This document shows positions 37,292 through 50,976 of a stretch of 64,000 nucleotides of DNA, piece after piece. Position numbers and translations under genes: made by a program. Numbering within the stretch: the first letter of the stretch is position 1; every line of letters begins with the position of its first letter. The stretch covers positions 1,124,966 through 1,188,965 of the forward strand of contig NZ_CH724156.1 of the NCBI RefSeq assembly GCF_000152625.1, written 5' to 3'. Source of the stretch: Roseovarius nubinhibens ISM. GTDB taxonomy: Bacteria; Pseudomonadota; Alphaproteobacteria; Rhodobacterales; Rhodobacteraceae. Under the pieces are notes generated by a model. The model ran no database searches, was not told the DNA's origin, and was given only the letters and a program-made list of their open reading frames with translations.

Positions 37292-39807
37292 GCCTGCGCA
37301 GCGCCACGCGGCTGGCCCTGCGCGAGCTGCGCGGCGGGCTCGGGCCGTTCTGGGTCCTGCTCGCCTGCCTGATCCTTGGCGCCGCCGCCATCGCCGCCGT
37401 CGGCAGCACCCGCGCCGCCATTCAGGCGGGCCTCACCTCTGAAGGCGCCCGGCTCTTGGGGGGCGATGCCGAGGTCGAGCTCACCTACCGCGCGCCCGAT
37501 GCCACCGAACGCGCCTGGCTCGAGGCCCGCGCCGACCGGCTCTCGCAGGTGACCGAATTTCGCTCCATGGCCGTGACCCCCGACGGCAGCCGCGCGCTCA
37601 CCCAGGTCAAGGCGGTGGATGATCTCTACCCGCTCGTGGGCCGCGTCCGCCTCAACCCCGACATGCCCCTTTCCGACGCGCTCGACGGCGCAGAGGGCTT
37701 GCCCGGCGCGGTGCTCGACCCGGCGCTCATGGCAAGGCTGGGGATCGTGGCGGGCGACAGGATCACGCTCGGCGAACAGGCCTTCCATGTGAGCGCCGCG
37801 CTCGAGTTTGAGCCCGACAGCATCACCGGCGGGTTCGAGCTTGGCCCCCGCAGCCTGCTGCGCGAGGCCGATCTCGCCAGCTCCGGCCTGCTCGCCCCCG
37901 GCACGCTGTTCACCACCCGCACTCGGCTCGACCTGCCCCCCGGTGCTGATCCCGATGCGCTCTTGTCCGAGCTGGGCCGCGCCTTTCCCGACCGGGGGCT
38001 GTCCTGGCGCGATGCCCGCAACGGCGCGCCCGGCGTGGCGGAATTCGTCGACCGGCTCGGGGCATTTCTCATCCTCGTCGGGCTGAGCGGTCTCGCCGTG
38101 GGCGGCGTCGGCATCGCCACCGCCGTGCAGGCCTATCTCGCGGGCAAGGTCACGGTCATCGCCACGCTGCGCACGCTCGGCGCGTCGCGGCGGGTGATCT
38201 TTCTCACCTATTTTATCCAGATCGGCATCCTCACCGCGCTGGGCCTCGCCATCGGGGTCACCCTCGGCGCGCTGGTGCCCTGGCTCCTCGGCCCCTATCT
38301 CGGCACCCGCCTGCCGGTCCCAGCCGAGTTCGGCCTCTATGGCGCACCGCTGGCCGAGGCCGCGATCTATGGCCTGCTCGCCGCGCTGATCTTTACTCTC
38401 TGGCCGCTGGCCCGCGCCGCCGATGTGCGCGCCGCCACGCTGTTTCGCCCTTCTGAGCGGCGCGATTGGGCGCTGCCCGGCTGGCCCTATCTCGCCACCA
38501 TCGCCGGGGCCACCGCCCTTCTGGTGCTGCTCGCGGCGCTGTTTTCCGGCAATTGGCGGCTGACCGTCTGGACCGCAGGCGGCATCGCCGGGGCGCTCTT
38601 GCTGCTCACCCTCGCAGGCCTCGCCATCGAACGGCTCGCCGCCCGCGCCCGGCCGCTGGCCCGCCGCCGCCCGGCGCTGCTCTGGGCGCTCGGCGCCATC
38701 GGCGGACCGGGCCGCTCGGCGCTGCCGGTGGTGCTCTCCCTCGGCCTCGGGCTGAGCGTCCTCGCCGCCGTCGGCCAGATCGACGGCAACCTGCGCAGCG
38801 CCATCCGGCAGGACCTCCCCGACAAGGCCCCAGCCTTCTTCTTCGTCGACATCCAGAAGGACCAGATGCCCGCCTTCCGCCAAAGGCTCGACAGCGATCC
38901 CGCCGTCGACCGCATCGACAGCGCGCCGATGCTGCGCGGCATCATCACCCGGATCAACGGCCAACCGGCGCGCGAAGTGGCGGGCGATCACTGGGTGCTC
39001 AACGGCGACCGCGGCATCTCCTATGCGGACGCCCTGCCCGACCGCACCCGCCTCACCCAGGGCACCTGGTGGCCCGAGGAGTACAGCGGCACGCCCCAGC
39101 TCAGCTTTGCCGCCGAAGAGGCCGCTGAAATGGGGCTCGCGCTCGGCGACGAGATCACCGTCAACATCCTTGGCCGCGACATCACCGCGACGCTCACCTC
39201 CCTGCGCGAGGTCGATTTCTCCACCGCCGGCATGGGGTTCATCATGGTGATGAACCCCGCCGCGCTCGAGGCCGCACCGCATAGTTTCATCGCCACGGTC
39301 TACGCCACCCCAGAGGCCGAGCCCGCCATCCTGCGCGACATCTCCGAGGCCATGCCCAATGTGACGGCGATCCGCGTCCGCGACGCCATCGACCGGGTGT
39401 CGGGGCTGCTGGCAGGGCTTGCCGCCGCCACCGCATGGGGCGCGGCGGCGACGCTCGTCACCGGGTTCTTGGTGCTCATCGGGGCCGCCGCCGCGGATCA
39501 GCGCAACCGCATCTTCGAGGCCGCCGTGCTGCGCACCCTCGGTGCCGGACGCGCCCGCATCCTCGCCAGCCACGCGCTGCGCGCCGCGCTTCTTGGCGCC
39601 GCCGCCGGGGCGGTGGCGATCCTCGCGGGCATTCTCGGCGGCTGGGCGGTGAGCCATTTCGTCATGCACACCGGCTTTGCGGTGATCTGGCCCTCGGCGC
39701 TGATCATCGTGGCGGCGGGCGTCGGCGTGACGCTGCTGGCCGGGCTCGGCTTTGCCTGGGCCCCGCTCAAGGCCCGCCCCGCCCGCGTGCTTCGCGCGCA
39801 AGAGTGA
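37288..39807 (+). CDS. ybbP: ABC transporter permease, YbbP-like with duplicated FtsX domain
   Basis: An 839-residue inner-membrane protein with an N-terminal helix, a periplasmic domain, a first FtsX-type block of membrane helices (about 250-400), a central helix group, a second periplasmic domain and a second FtsX block near the C-terminus (about 700-835). This fits the YbbP family that works with YbbA and is linked to the TesA-like esterase. The transported or extracted molecule is not known. It is translationally coupled to the ATPase gene and ends before the converging GlxA-type regulator. Confidence 0.88.
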   Translation: MSLRSATRLALRELRGGLGPFWVLLACLILGAAAIAAVGSTRAAIQAGLTSEGARLLGGDAEVELTYRAPDATERAWLEARADRLSQVTEFRSMAVTPDGSRALTQVKAVDDLYPLVGRVRLNPDMPLSDALDGAEGLPGAVLDPALMARLGIVAGDRITLGEQAFHVSAALEFEPDSITGGFELGPRSLLREADLASSGLLAPGTLFTTRTRLDLPPGADPDALLSELGRAFPDRGLSWRDARNGAPGVAEFVDRLGAFLILVGLSGLAVGGVGIATAVQAYLAGKVTVIATLRTLGASRRVIFLTYFIQIGILTALGLAIGVTLGALVPWLLGPYLGTRLPVPAEFGLYGAPLAEAAIYGLLAALIFTLWPLARAADVRAATLFRPSERRDWALPGWPYLATIAGATALLVLLAALFSGNWRLTVWTAGGIAGALLLLTLAGLAIERLAARARPLARRRPALLWALGAIGGPGRSALPVVLSLGLGLSVLAAVGQIDGNLRSAIRQDLPDKAPAFFFVDIQKDQMPAFRQRLDSDPAVDRIDSAPMLRGIITRINGQPAREVAGDHWVLNGDRGISYADALPDRTRLTQGTWWPEEYSGTPQLSFAAEEAAEMGLALGDEITVNILGRDITATLTSLREVDFSTAGMGFIMVMNPAALEAAPHSFIATVYATPEAEPAILRDISEAMPNVTAIRVRDAIDRVSGLLAGLAAATAWGAAATLVTGFLVLIGAAAADQRNRIFEAAVLRTLGAGRARILASHALRAALLGAAAGAVAILAGILGGWAVSHFVMHTGFAVIWPSALIIVAAGVGVTLLAGLGFAWAPLKARPARVLRAQE

Positions 39808-39811
39808 CCGT

Positions 39812-40762
39812 TCAGGTCAGCCGCGACCGCTGTTCGCCCGGCGACACCCCAAAGGACCCGCGATAGACCCGCGCGAAATGGGTGACGGATTTGAACCCCG
39901 CCGCCATCGCCACCTCGGTCACGCTGCATTCACTCTGGATGAGCAGGTTGCGCGCCTTGTTGAGCCGCAGTTCGAGGTAATATTTGCTCGGCGAACAGTT
40001 GAGATAGCGCCCAAAGAGCCGCTCGAGCTGCCGCGTCGAAATCCCCACTTCCCCGGCGATATCCGAGGTGTGGCGCGGGTCTTCGATCGCCTCGCCCATC
40101 AGGCCAATCGCCCGCGCCAGATGCGGGTTGCGCATCCCGTGCCGCGCCTGAAGCGACGCCTTCTGCTCGGCGCTGGCCTCGCGCACCCCGCTATAGACCA
40201 TCTGATCGGCGATCTCATTGGCCAACCCCTGACCATGGGTCTCGCCAATGAGATGCAGGATGAGATCCGCCGGCGCGGTGCCCCCCGAGGCGGTGATGAA
40301 TTTCTCATCCGCCACAAAGACATTGCGCACCACCGACACATCGGGAAACTCTTCCATGAAACTGTCGTGATATTCCCAATGCACCGCCGCCCGACAGCCA
40401 TCGAGGAACCCGGCATGGGCGAGCACATAGGCCGCCGAACACATGCCCCCGATCCGCGCCCCATGCGACCGCTCGCGGCGCAGTGCATTGATCAGACCCG
40501 GGGTGATATGTTTCCAGGTGTTGAGCCCCGACATCACAAAGAGCCGGTCGGATTTCACCCGATCCTCGAAACTGTAGTCAACGATGCTGGTGACCCCGTT
40601 CGAGGCGCGCACCGTTTCGCCATTCTCTGACGCGAGCTTCCATTCATAGAGAGGCTTGCCGCTCAGATGATTGGCCAGCCGCAAGGGCTCGACCGCGCAG
40701 GAGAACGGCATATGGGTGAAATCTTCGATCAGATAGAAGAGATAGGTTTCCGTCTTGGTCAT
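39812..40762 (-). CDS. GlxA-family AraC-type transcriptional regulator
   Basis: A 316-residue regulator. The N-terminal DJ-1/PfpI-like domain begins YLFYLIEDFTHMPFSCAVEP and contains IGGMCSAAYVLAHAG. The C-terminal AraC double helix-turn-helix has ISTRQLERLFGRYLN and VTEVAMAAGFKSVTHFARVYR. Its sequence is closest in style to GbdR/CdhR regulators of glycine betaine, carnitine or glycine metabolism. It lies downstream of gcvP on the same strand but after a terminator. Regulation of glycine or one-carbon genes is a reasonable but unproven inference. Confidence 0.8.
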   Translation of the reverse strand: MTKTETYLFYLIEDFTHMPFSCAVEPLRLANHLSGKPLYEWKLASENGETVRASNGVTSIVDYSFEDRVKSDRLFVMSGLNTWKHITPGLINALRRERSHGARIGGMCSAAYVLAHAGFLDGCRAAVHWEYHDSFMEEFPDVSVVRNVFVADEKFITASGGTAPADLILHLIGETHGQGLANEIADQMVYSGVREASAEQKASLQARHGMRNPHLARAIGLMGEAIEDPRHTSDIAGEVGISTRQLERLFGRYLNCSPSKYYLELRLNKARNLLIQSECSVTEVAMAAGFKSVTHFARVYRGSFGVSPGEQRSRLT

Positions 40763-41039
40763 CGCCCGGGGACCTCGGCCTTGCGCGCTTGGTGGACAGT
40801 TCTGTACAGTCCGCGCGCGAAAACGCAAAGAGAAAATGTCGCTCCATTTACCCTTACGCGCAGGCCCGGAACAAGGCCGCAGGCCGCCGGGCCAGCGCCT
40901 GCCCGTCCCGGCGGGCTGGCGCTTTGCCCAATCTCGCGCATTCAGGCCAAGCCGGAGGAATGAGGAGGGATAAAGCGCCTCACCGAGATCGCGGGATGCG
41001 CCACCCCACGGGCAGGCGCCGCCCCTCTCCCCCAGACAT
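40763..41039. other. gene-free spacer upstream of the GlxA-type regulator
   Basis: This 277-base spacer between the regulator start and the gcvP terminator contains copy B of the dispersed repeat and an AT-richer stretch near 40830-40855 that may hold the regulator promoter. No gene is supported. Confidence 0.5.
40863..40917 (-). repeat. dispersed intergenic repeat, copy B
   Basis: Read on the minus strand, this aligns with 34621-34677, sharing the start AGCCCGCC and the end CCGGGCC with mismatches between. It is upstream of the GlxA-type regulator gene. Confidence 0.6.
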
Positions 41040-41070
41040 AAAAAACGCCCCGGCATCCCACCGGGGCGTT
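41040..41070 (-). terminator. intrinsic terminator of the gcvTHP operon
   Basis: A 10-bp stem AACGCCCCGG/CCGGGGCGTT (41044-41053 with 41061-41070) is followed on the minus strand by six T residues. Confidence 0.9.
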
Positions 41071-41094
41071 CTCGTCATCGGTATCGCGCGGCGC

Positions 41095-43944
<2,850 letters not shown>

Positions 43945-44008
43945 GACGGACTCCGGTCTGCGGACGGGGGCCACTTGGCCCGCACCGCCCTGAAAACTCT
44001 TGAGAGAG

Positions 44009-44032
44009 CGGGGCCACGAGCGCGGCCCCGCC
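44009..44032. other. hairpin in the gcvH-gcvP spacer
   Basis: GCGGGGCC and GGCCCCGC form an 8-bp stem around an 8-base loop. There is no T tract, so it may be an mRNA-processing or stability element that tunes gcvH over gcvP. Confidence 0.4.
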
Positions 44033-44039
44033 AGCGGGA

Positions 44040-44399
44040 TCAGCCGATAAAGGCCTTGTAGGCGGCTTCATCCATCATGTCGTCCATCTGCGACGGGTCC
44101 GACGCCTTGATCTTGAAGAACCACGCATCGCCCAGCGGATCGTCATTGACCTTGGCCGGCTCATCGGCGAGCACGCTGTTCACCTCGACGATCTCGCCAT
44201 CGATGGGGGCGAGGATATCCGACGCCGCCTTGACGGATTCGATCACCACGACCTCGTCATCCTTGGCCACTTCGGTGCCTTCCTCGGGCAGCTCGACAAA
44301 GACCACATCGCCAAGCTGCTCTGCCGCATGCTCGGTGATGCCGACGACGATAAGCCCGTCTTCCTCGCGCAGCCATTCATGTTCTTCTGTGAATTTCAT
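44040..44399 (-). CDS. gcvH: glycine cleavage system H protein
   Basis: A 119-residue lipoyl carrier protein. The lipoylated lysine is in [13 protein letters not shown] near residue 60. It shuttles the aminomethyl intermediate between GcvP, GcvT and the L protein. It lies 21 bases after gcvT. Size and sequence are standard. Confidence 0.97.
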   Translation of the reverse strand: MKFTEEHEWLREEDGLIVVGITEHAAEQLGDVVFVELPEEGTEVAKDDEVVVIESVKAASDILAPIDGEIVEVNSVLADEPAKVNDDPLGDAWFFKIKASDPSQMDDMMDEAAYKAFIG

Positions 44400-44420
44400 C
44401 TTGGGGTCTCCCTCGTTGGA

Positions 44421-45545
44421 TCAGCGTTTGAAATTGGCCGGGGTAAAGGGCAGCGCCGCGACCGTGACGGGCTGGCGCTTGCCGCGCACATCGCCAAAGA
44501 GCTGCGTACCCTCTGCGCTGACATCTTTGGGCACATAGCCCATCGACATCGGCGCTTCGATTGTGGGGCCGAATGCGCCGGAGGTCACGCGCCCAATTGG
44601 CGTGCCGCCCTCGGCCTCGGCATAAAGTTCGGTGCCCTCGCGCATCGGCGCCCGCCCCTCGGGGCGAAGCCCGACCCGGTGCCGCGCCGCCCCATCAGAG
44701 AGCTCGGCGAGAATACGCTCGGCCCCCGGAAAACCACCTTCCCGCGCGCCACCCGCGCGGCGCAGCTTCTGGATGGCCCAGGTGAGACGCGCCTCGACCG
44801 GGCTCGTCTCTTCGTCAATGTCATGCCCATAGAGGCACAGCCCCGCCTCGAGCCGCAGACTGTCCCGCGCCCCAAGACCGATCGGCTCCACCGCCTCATG
44901 GCTTAGCAGCGCCCGGGCAAATTCCTCGGCCTCGCTCGCGGGCACGGAAATCTCATAGCCATCCTCGCCGGTATAGCCCGACCGCGAAATCCACAGCTCG
45001 CCATACTCCGACGCCATGATCGCCACATCCATGAACCGCATATCCGCCACGCCCGGCACCAGCGCCTCGAGCACCGCCTCGGCCTTTGGCCCCTGCAGCG
45101 CGAGCAGCGCGCGGTCGCTGATCTCTTCGACCTCACAGCCCGTCAGATGGGCGCGCATATGGGCAATATCGGCCTCCTTGCAGGCCGCATTCACCACCAC
45201 AAAGAGATGATCGCCGCGATTGGCGAGCATCAGATCATCCATGATCCCGCCCGCCTCATTGGTGAAAAACCCATAGCGCTGCCGCCCAGAGGCCAGCCCC
45301 GCGACATCCACCGGCACCAGGCTCTCGAGCGCCAGCGCCGCCGCCTCGACCCCATCGGGATGGCGCAGGATCACCTGCCCCATATGGCTCACATCAAAAA
45401 GCCCCGCCTCGGCGCGGCAATGCAGATGTTCCTTCATCACGCCGAGCTTGTATTGCACCGGCATGTCATAGCCCGCGAAAGGCACCATCTTGGCGCCCAA
45501 CTCGCGGTGCAATGCGTTCAATGGGGTGACCCGCAGATCGCTCAT
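44421..45545 (-). CDS. gcvT: aminomethyltransferase, T protein
   Basis: A 374-residue folate enzyme that releases ammonia from the lipoyl-bound intermediate and forms 5,10-methylene-tetrahydrofolate. Family motifs are MVPFAGYDMPVQY near residue 20, DVSHMGQV near 49 and the RSGYTGEDGYEI segment near 182. It is the first gene of the operon and follows a tandem glycine riboswitch by about 95 bases. Confidence 0.96.
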   Translation of the reverse strand: MSDLRVTPLNALHRELGAKMVPFAGYDMPVQYKLGVMKEHLHCRAEAGLFDVSHMGQVILRHPDGVEAAALALESLVPVDVAGLASGRQRYGFFTNEAGGIMDDLMLANRGDHLFVVVNAACKEADIAHMRAHLTGCEVEEISDRALLALQGPKAEAVLEALVPGVADMRFMDVAIMASEYGELWISRSGYTGEDGYEISVPASEAEEFARALLSHEAVEPIGLGARDSLRLEAGLCLYGHDIDEETSPVEARLTWAIQKLRRAGGAREGGFPGAERILAELSDGAARHRVGLRPEGRAPMREGTELYAEAEGGTPIGRVTSGAFGPTIEAPMSMGYVPKDVSAEGTQLFGDVRGKRQPVTVAALPFTPANFKR

Positions 45546-45639
45546 GGCATTCTCCCAACCTCTGGCCGGGGCGATGTTCCTTGTGGGAAATCAGACCGGC
45601 ACCGTTCTCGCGCCCGGTCCTACGACCTGCGCCACGATG

Positions 45640-45789
45640 CCCCCTCTGTCCTTTCGCCTGAGATCGCTATCCCTTCGGCGGCGCGGGCTGATCCGCGCAC
45701 TCTCCAGAGTTCCTCGATATCGAAGCGGTCCTTTGGCCTGAGAGTTTCCGGGGCGGTTGCTCCTTCGGCACCGGCATGGCCGGTTCTCC
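45640..45789 (-). promoter_or_regulatory. tandem glycine riboswitch upstream of gcvT
   Basis: Read on the minus strand, aptamer 1 (about 45789-45705) has GCCGAAGGAGCAA, then GGAAACTCTCAGG and AAAGGACCG. Aptamer 2 (about 45704-45640) has GCCGAAGGGATAGCG, ATCTCAGGCGAAAGGACAG. Both show the conserved glycine-aptamer core. Tandem glycine riboswitches usually switch gcv genes on when glycine is abundant. Confidence 0.93.
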
Positions 45790-45862
45790 CGTTTCGATAT
45801 CTGTATGCTTTAGTATGCGGGCCGAGTCGCGGCAAGTGATTTTCCGAGGCAGGTCCCCCCTC

Positions 45863-46645
45863 TCACCGCGCGCCCAGCGTCGCGCCGCCATCAATGACCA
45901 ATGTTTCCATGGTGATATGCCGCGCCAGATCCGACAGCAGGAAAAGCGTAAGATCGGCCACATCCTCGGGCGCCGCCACCCGGCCCAGCGGAATGCCGAG
46001 CCGCCACAGATCCGGGTCGCCCTTGATCAGCCGCTCCGGTTCGGCGGCATAGCTCGTGGCCCCGGAGGCGAGCATCGGCGTGTCCGTCGTCCCCGGCGCC
46101 ACCACATTCGCCCGGATGCCATGCTGCGCCAGCTCGAGCCCCAGCGACCTTGTGGCATGACCGATCCCCGCCTTGGACGCCGGATAGCTGCCGAGCCCCA
46201 TGCGCGGCGTCGTGCCCGAGTTCGACCCGATGGTGACAATGCTGCCGCCCGCCCCACCGGCGATCATCCGCAGCGCCACTTCGCGCAGCGCCAAAAGCGT
46301 GGCGGTAAAGTTGATCTCGATCACCTCGCGGATGTCCTCTTCGCTCGACGAGAGCAGCGACACGGGCCGCAAAATCCCCGCCGCCGCCACGTGATAGCGC
46401 AGCGGCCCATGGGCATTTTCCGCACTGTCGAGATACTGTCGTAATACCGACAGGTTACCGATGTCGCATTCTGCCTCGAAAACCCGATCTTTCGGCACGC
46501 CGGCCTCTTCGGCGAGACCCGCCAATTTGCCCCCGTTGCGGCCCAGAGCCATCACCGTGGCCCCCGCTCCGAGCAGCCTGAGCGCGATGCTCCGCCCGAT
46601 CCCCTGCCCCGCTCCCGTGACCAATGCCAGCCCGCTGAGTTCCAT
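45863..46645 (-). CDS. EntA-like SDR oxidoreductase
   Basis: A 260-residue short-chain dehydrogenase with VTGAGQGIGRSIA at the N-terminus and the YPASK catalytic pair near residue 158. The C-terminal third (PGTTDTPML, LGIPLGRVA, DLARHITMETLVIDGGATLG) matches 2,3-dihydro-2,3-dihydroxybenzoate dehydrogenase (EntA/DhbA) closely. No entB, entC, entE or other catecholate genes are nearby, so a siderophore role is doubtful and a related cyclic-diol dehydrogenation is equally possible. The start at 46645 is set by the family N-terminus. Confidence 0.75.
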   Translation of the reverse strand: MELSGLALVTGAGQGIGRSIALRLLGAGATVMALGRNGGKLAGLAEEAGVPKDRVFEAECDIGNLSVLRQYLDSAENAHGPLRYHVAAAGILRPVSLLSSSEEDIREVIEINFTATLLALREVALRMIAGGAGGSIVTIGSNSGTTPRMGLGSYPASKAGIGHATRSLGLELAQHGIRANVVAPGTTDTPMLASGATSYAAEPERLIKGDPDLWRLGIPLGRVAAPEDVADLTLFLLSDLARHITMETLVIDGGATLGAR

Positions 46646-46735
46646 ATCCGCCCCCCTGATTTTGGGCCAATCTGAACGGTCGCAAGCCCCCCCTGTCAAG
46701 CTTGCATTGCCGCCCCGCAGCGGCGACAAGAGGCC

Positions 46736-47317
46736 ATGACAGAACAGCAGCTTTCCGACCATCACGCCTATTTCTTCGGCTACGGCAGCCTGGTGAACCG
46801 GGCCACCCATCACTTCTCCGACGCCCATCGCGCCCAGCTCCGCGGCTGGCGCAGATCCTGGGTCCCCACGACCCTGCGCGAGGTGGCCTTTCTGACCGTA
46901 ACCCCTGATGAATATTGTGAAATTGACGGTCTGATCGCCGCTGTCCCGGCCGATGACTGGGCCGCGCTGGACGAACGCGAACGCGCCTATGACCGCGTTC
47001 CAGCGAGCCATCAGGTCGCCCATGACCTGACCCATACGGCCGAGATCGCGGTCTATTCCGTGCCCGCCCGCAACGCCCGCGCGACGGGCGAGACAAGCAT
47101 TTTGCTAAGCTATCTCGATGTGGTGGTGCAGGGCTATCTGACCGAGTTCGGCGAGGCCGGCGTGGCGCGGTTTTTCGCGACCACCGATGGCTGGGACACG
47201 CCCATCCTCGACGACCGCGCCGCGCCGCTCTACCCGCGCCATCAATTGCTGACCCCGGCCGAACGCGCCCTGACCGATCACCACCTCGCCACGCTCAACG
47301 CCCGGCTGATCGCCTAG
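46736..47317 (+). CDS. gamma-glutamylcyclotransferase-like protein
   Basis: A 193-residue protein with the family opening YFFGYGSLVNRATHHF (substrate loop GYGSL) and a candidate catalytic glutamate in LDERERAYDRV near residue 82. Such enzymes release 5-oxoproline from gamma-glutamyl compounds or act on related amines; the exact substrate is not known. An AGAGG ribosome site precedes it. Its stop overlaps the stop of the converging gltX by four bases. Confidence 0.75.
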   Translation: MTEQQLSDHHAYFFGYGSLVNRATHHFSDAHRAQLRGWRRSWVPTTLREVAFLTVTPDEYCEIDGLIAAVPADDWAALDERERAYDRVPASHQVAHDLTHTAEIAVYSVPARNARATGETSILLSYLDVVVQGYLTEFGEAGVARFFATTDGWDTPILDDRAAPLYPRHQLLTPAERALTDHHLATLNARLIA

Positions 47318-48639
47318 CCCCGCGCCCGGATCACCTGCAGCAGCGGCAAAAACTGCGCCATATCCGGCCCATGCGCCTGCCCCGTCAACGCCTTACGCAG
47401 CGGCATGAACAGCCCCCGCCCCTTGCGCCCGGTGGCCTCTTTGACGGCGCTCGTCCACTGACCCCAGGTCTCGGTGTCGAACGGGCCTTCGGGCATCAAC
47501 CCCATGGCCTGGCTGACAAATTCCCGGTCCTCTTCGTCGATCACCGGCTCGGCCCCGTCGCGGCAAAGCACCCACCAGGCGTCAAGATCCTTGAGCGTGG
47601 TGATGTTCTCGCGGGTCACCGCCCAGAACTGCGGCGCGAGCTCTTCGGGCACGCCCGTGGCCAACACCGTCTCACGCACCGTCTCATAGGGCAGCGACTG
47701 CAAATGCCGCGCGGTCAGCGGATAGAGATCCTCGGCATCGAACTTGGTCGGCGCCGAACCAAAGCGCGAAATGTCGAACCCTTCGACCAACTCACCAAGC
47801 TCGCCGCGAACCTCGACCGGGTCGGACGAGCCCAGCCGCGCCATCAGGCTCAAAAGCGCCATCGGCTCGACCCCGGCCGCCCGCAGATCGCGCAGCGACA
47901 ACGTCCCAAGTCGCTTCGACAGCGACTCGCCCTGCGGCCCGGTGAGCAGCGAGTGATGCGCAAACTGCGGCACCGAGCCACCAAGCGCCTCGATGATCTG
48001 GATCTGCGTCGCCGTGTTGGTCACATGGTCCGACCCGCGCACCACATGGGTCACGCCCATCTCGGTGTCATCCACCACCGAGGCCAGCGTATAGAGAACC
48101 TGCCCATCGCCCCGGATCAGCACCGGGTCACTGACGCTCGCCGCGTCGATGGAAATATCGCCAAGAATGCCATCGGTCCACTCGATCCGCTCCTGATCAA
48201 GCTTGAACCGCCAGACGCCATTGCCCCGCTCGGCCCGCAGCGCCGATTTCTCGTCTTCCGACAGCGCGAGCGCCGCGCGGTCATAGACCGGCGGCTTGCC
48301 CATGTTGAGCTGTTTCTTGCGCTTCAGGTCGAGTTCTGTCGGGGTCTCGAACGCCTCGTAGAACCGCCCCATCTCGCGCAGCTTGTCCGCCGCCTCGGCA
48401 TAGCGGTCGAGCCGCTCGGACTGCCGCTCGACCCGGTCCCAGGTCAGGCCCAGCCACTCGAGGTCCTGCTTGATCGCGTCGACATATTCTTCTTTCGACC
48501 GCTCCGGGTCGGTGTCGTCGATCCGCAGGATGAACGTCCCGCCCGATTTGCGGGCGATGAGATAGTTCATCAACGCGGTGCGCAGGTTGCCCACATGGAT
48601 ATAGCCGGTGGGCGACGGGGCGAAACGGGTGACGGTCAT
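47314..48639 (-). CDS. gltX: glutamate--tRNA ligase
   Basis: A 441-residue class I aminoacyl-tRNA synthetase. The HIGH-type motif is seen in FAPSPTGYIHVGNLRTA and the KMSKS-type motif in SLSKRLGT near residue 240. The C-terminal anticodon-binding domain is present. The start at 48639 (MTVTRFAPSP) is dictated by the family; upstream in-frame sequence is non-homologous. Many alphaproteobacteria carry two GltX paralogues, one of which may charge tRNA-Gln for amidation; which type this is cannot be decided here. Confidence 0.93.
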   Translation of the reverse strand: MTVTRFAPSPTGYIHVGNLRTALMNYLIARKSGGTFILRIDDTDPERSKEEYVDAIKQDLEWLGLTWDRVERQSERLDRYAEAADKLREMGRFYEAFETPTELDLKRKKQLNMGKPPVYDRAALALSEDEKSALRAERGNGVWRFKLDQERIEWTDGILGDISIDAASVSDPVLIRGDGQVLYTLASVVDDTEMGVTHVVRGSDHVTNTATQIQIIEALGGSVPQFAHHSLLTGPQGESLSKRLGTLSLRDLRAAGVEPMALLSLMARLGSSDPVEVRGELGELVEGFDISRFGSAPTKFDAEDLYPLTARHLQSLPYETVRETVLATGVPEELAPQFWAVTRENITTLKDLDAWWVLCRDGAEPVIDEEDREFVSQAMGLMPEGPFDTETWGQWTSAVKEATGRKGRGLFMPLRKALTGQAHGPDMAQFLPLLQVIRARG

Positions 48640-48773
48640 GACAGATGCTCCAATGCTTGCGCGGGCTTTGTCACAGCTCGGGTGATTTGTCCAGAAATGG
48701 CGGCCCTGCCGTGGGGCAACGGGCCTCTTTCTGGTGACAAATACCCATCTCTGAGACTGGCCCCAAACGAAAA

Positions 48774-48795
48774 GGGGCCGCCCGAAGGCGACCCC
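48774..48795 (-). terminator. probable terminator of groES-groEL
   Basis: A 9-bp stem with one mismatch (48774-48782 with 48787-48795, loop CGAA) is followed on the minus strand by TTTTCGTTT. It lies about 25 bases after the groEL stop. Confidence 0.75.
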
Positions 48796-48819
48796 GATCA
48801 TCCAACAGGATGGCGTGAC

Positions 48820-50481
<1,662 letters not shown>

Positions 50482-50531
50482 TTAGCGTTTCAATTGGTGC
50501 GCGGTCCAGCCCCGCACCGGAGAGGCGGTGA

Positions 50532-50819
50532 TCAGGCCATTACGCCCAGAATGTCGCTCTCTTTCATGATCAGCAGCTCTTCGCCGTCGATCGTGATCTC
50601 GGTGCCCGACCATTTGCCGAACAGCACGCGATCACCGGCTTTCACAGCCATCTCGATCAGCTCGCCGCTGTCTTTGCGGGCGCCGTCGCCACAAGCAACA
50701 ACTTCGCCTTCGCTGGGTTTTTCCTTGGCGCTGTCGGGGATGATCAGCCCGCCAGAAGTTTTCTCTTCGCTTTCAACGCGGCGAACAAGCACGCGGTCAT
50801 GCAGCGGTTTAAATGCCAT
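50532..50819 (-). CDS. groES: co-chaperonin GroES
   Basis: A 95-residue lid protein of the chaperonin. It begins [20 protein letters not shown] and holds the mobile loop [16 protein letters not shown] near residue 20. It is the first gene of groES-groEL, about 50 bases downstream of a perfect CIRCE element. Confidence 0.98.
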   Translation of the reverse strand: MAFKPLHDRVLVRRVESEEKTSGGLIIPDSAKEKPSEGEVVACGDGARKDSGELIEMAVKAGDRVLFGKWSGTEITIDGEELLIMKESDILGVMA

Positions 50820-50871
50820 CTTCGAGGCTCCTTAGGCTCAAAGTTACTCCCTATGGCCCGGATCCGGGCCG

Positions 50872-50898
50872 TTAGCACTCAGTCCCTCCGAGTGCTAA
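50872..50898. promoter_or_regulatory. CIRCE element (HrcA operator) upstream of groES
   Basis: TTAGCACTC-N9-GAGTGCTAA is an exact match to the CIRCE consensus with perfect arms, indicating HrcA repression of groESL. hrcA is not in this window. Confidence 0.97.
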
Positions 50899-50976
50899 CG
50901 GCGTATAGCTAGGGAGTCCGCAAATGTGAGTCAACAGAGTTCGCATGAATTTTTGGCGTCAATTCGCGCGATACCC

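Noticed and set aside
36994..39801. 935-codon minus-strand frame opposite the YbbP-like permease
   Set aside because: Antisense shadow: composition dominated by Gly, Ala, Glu and Arg, no domain, and the plus strand has a clear FtsX-type permease with ATGA coupling.
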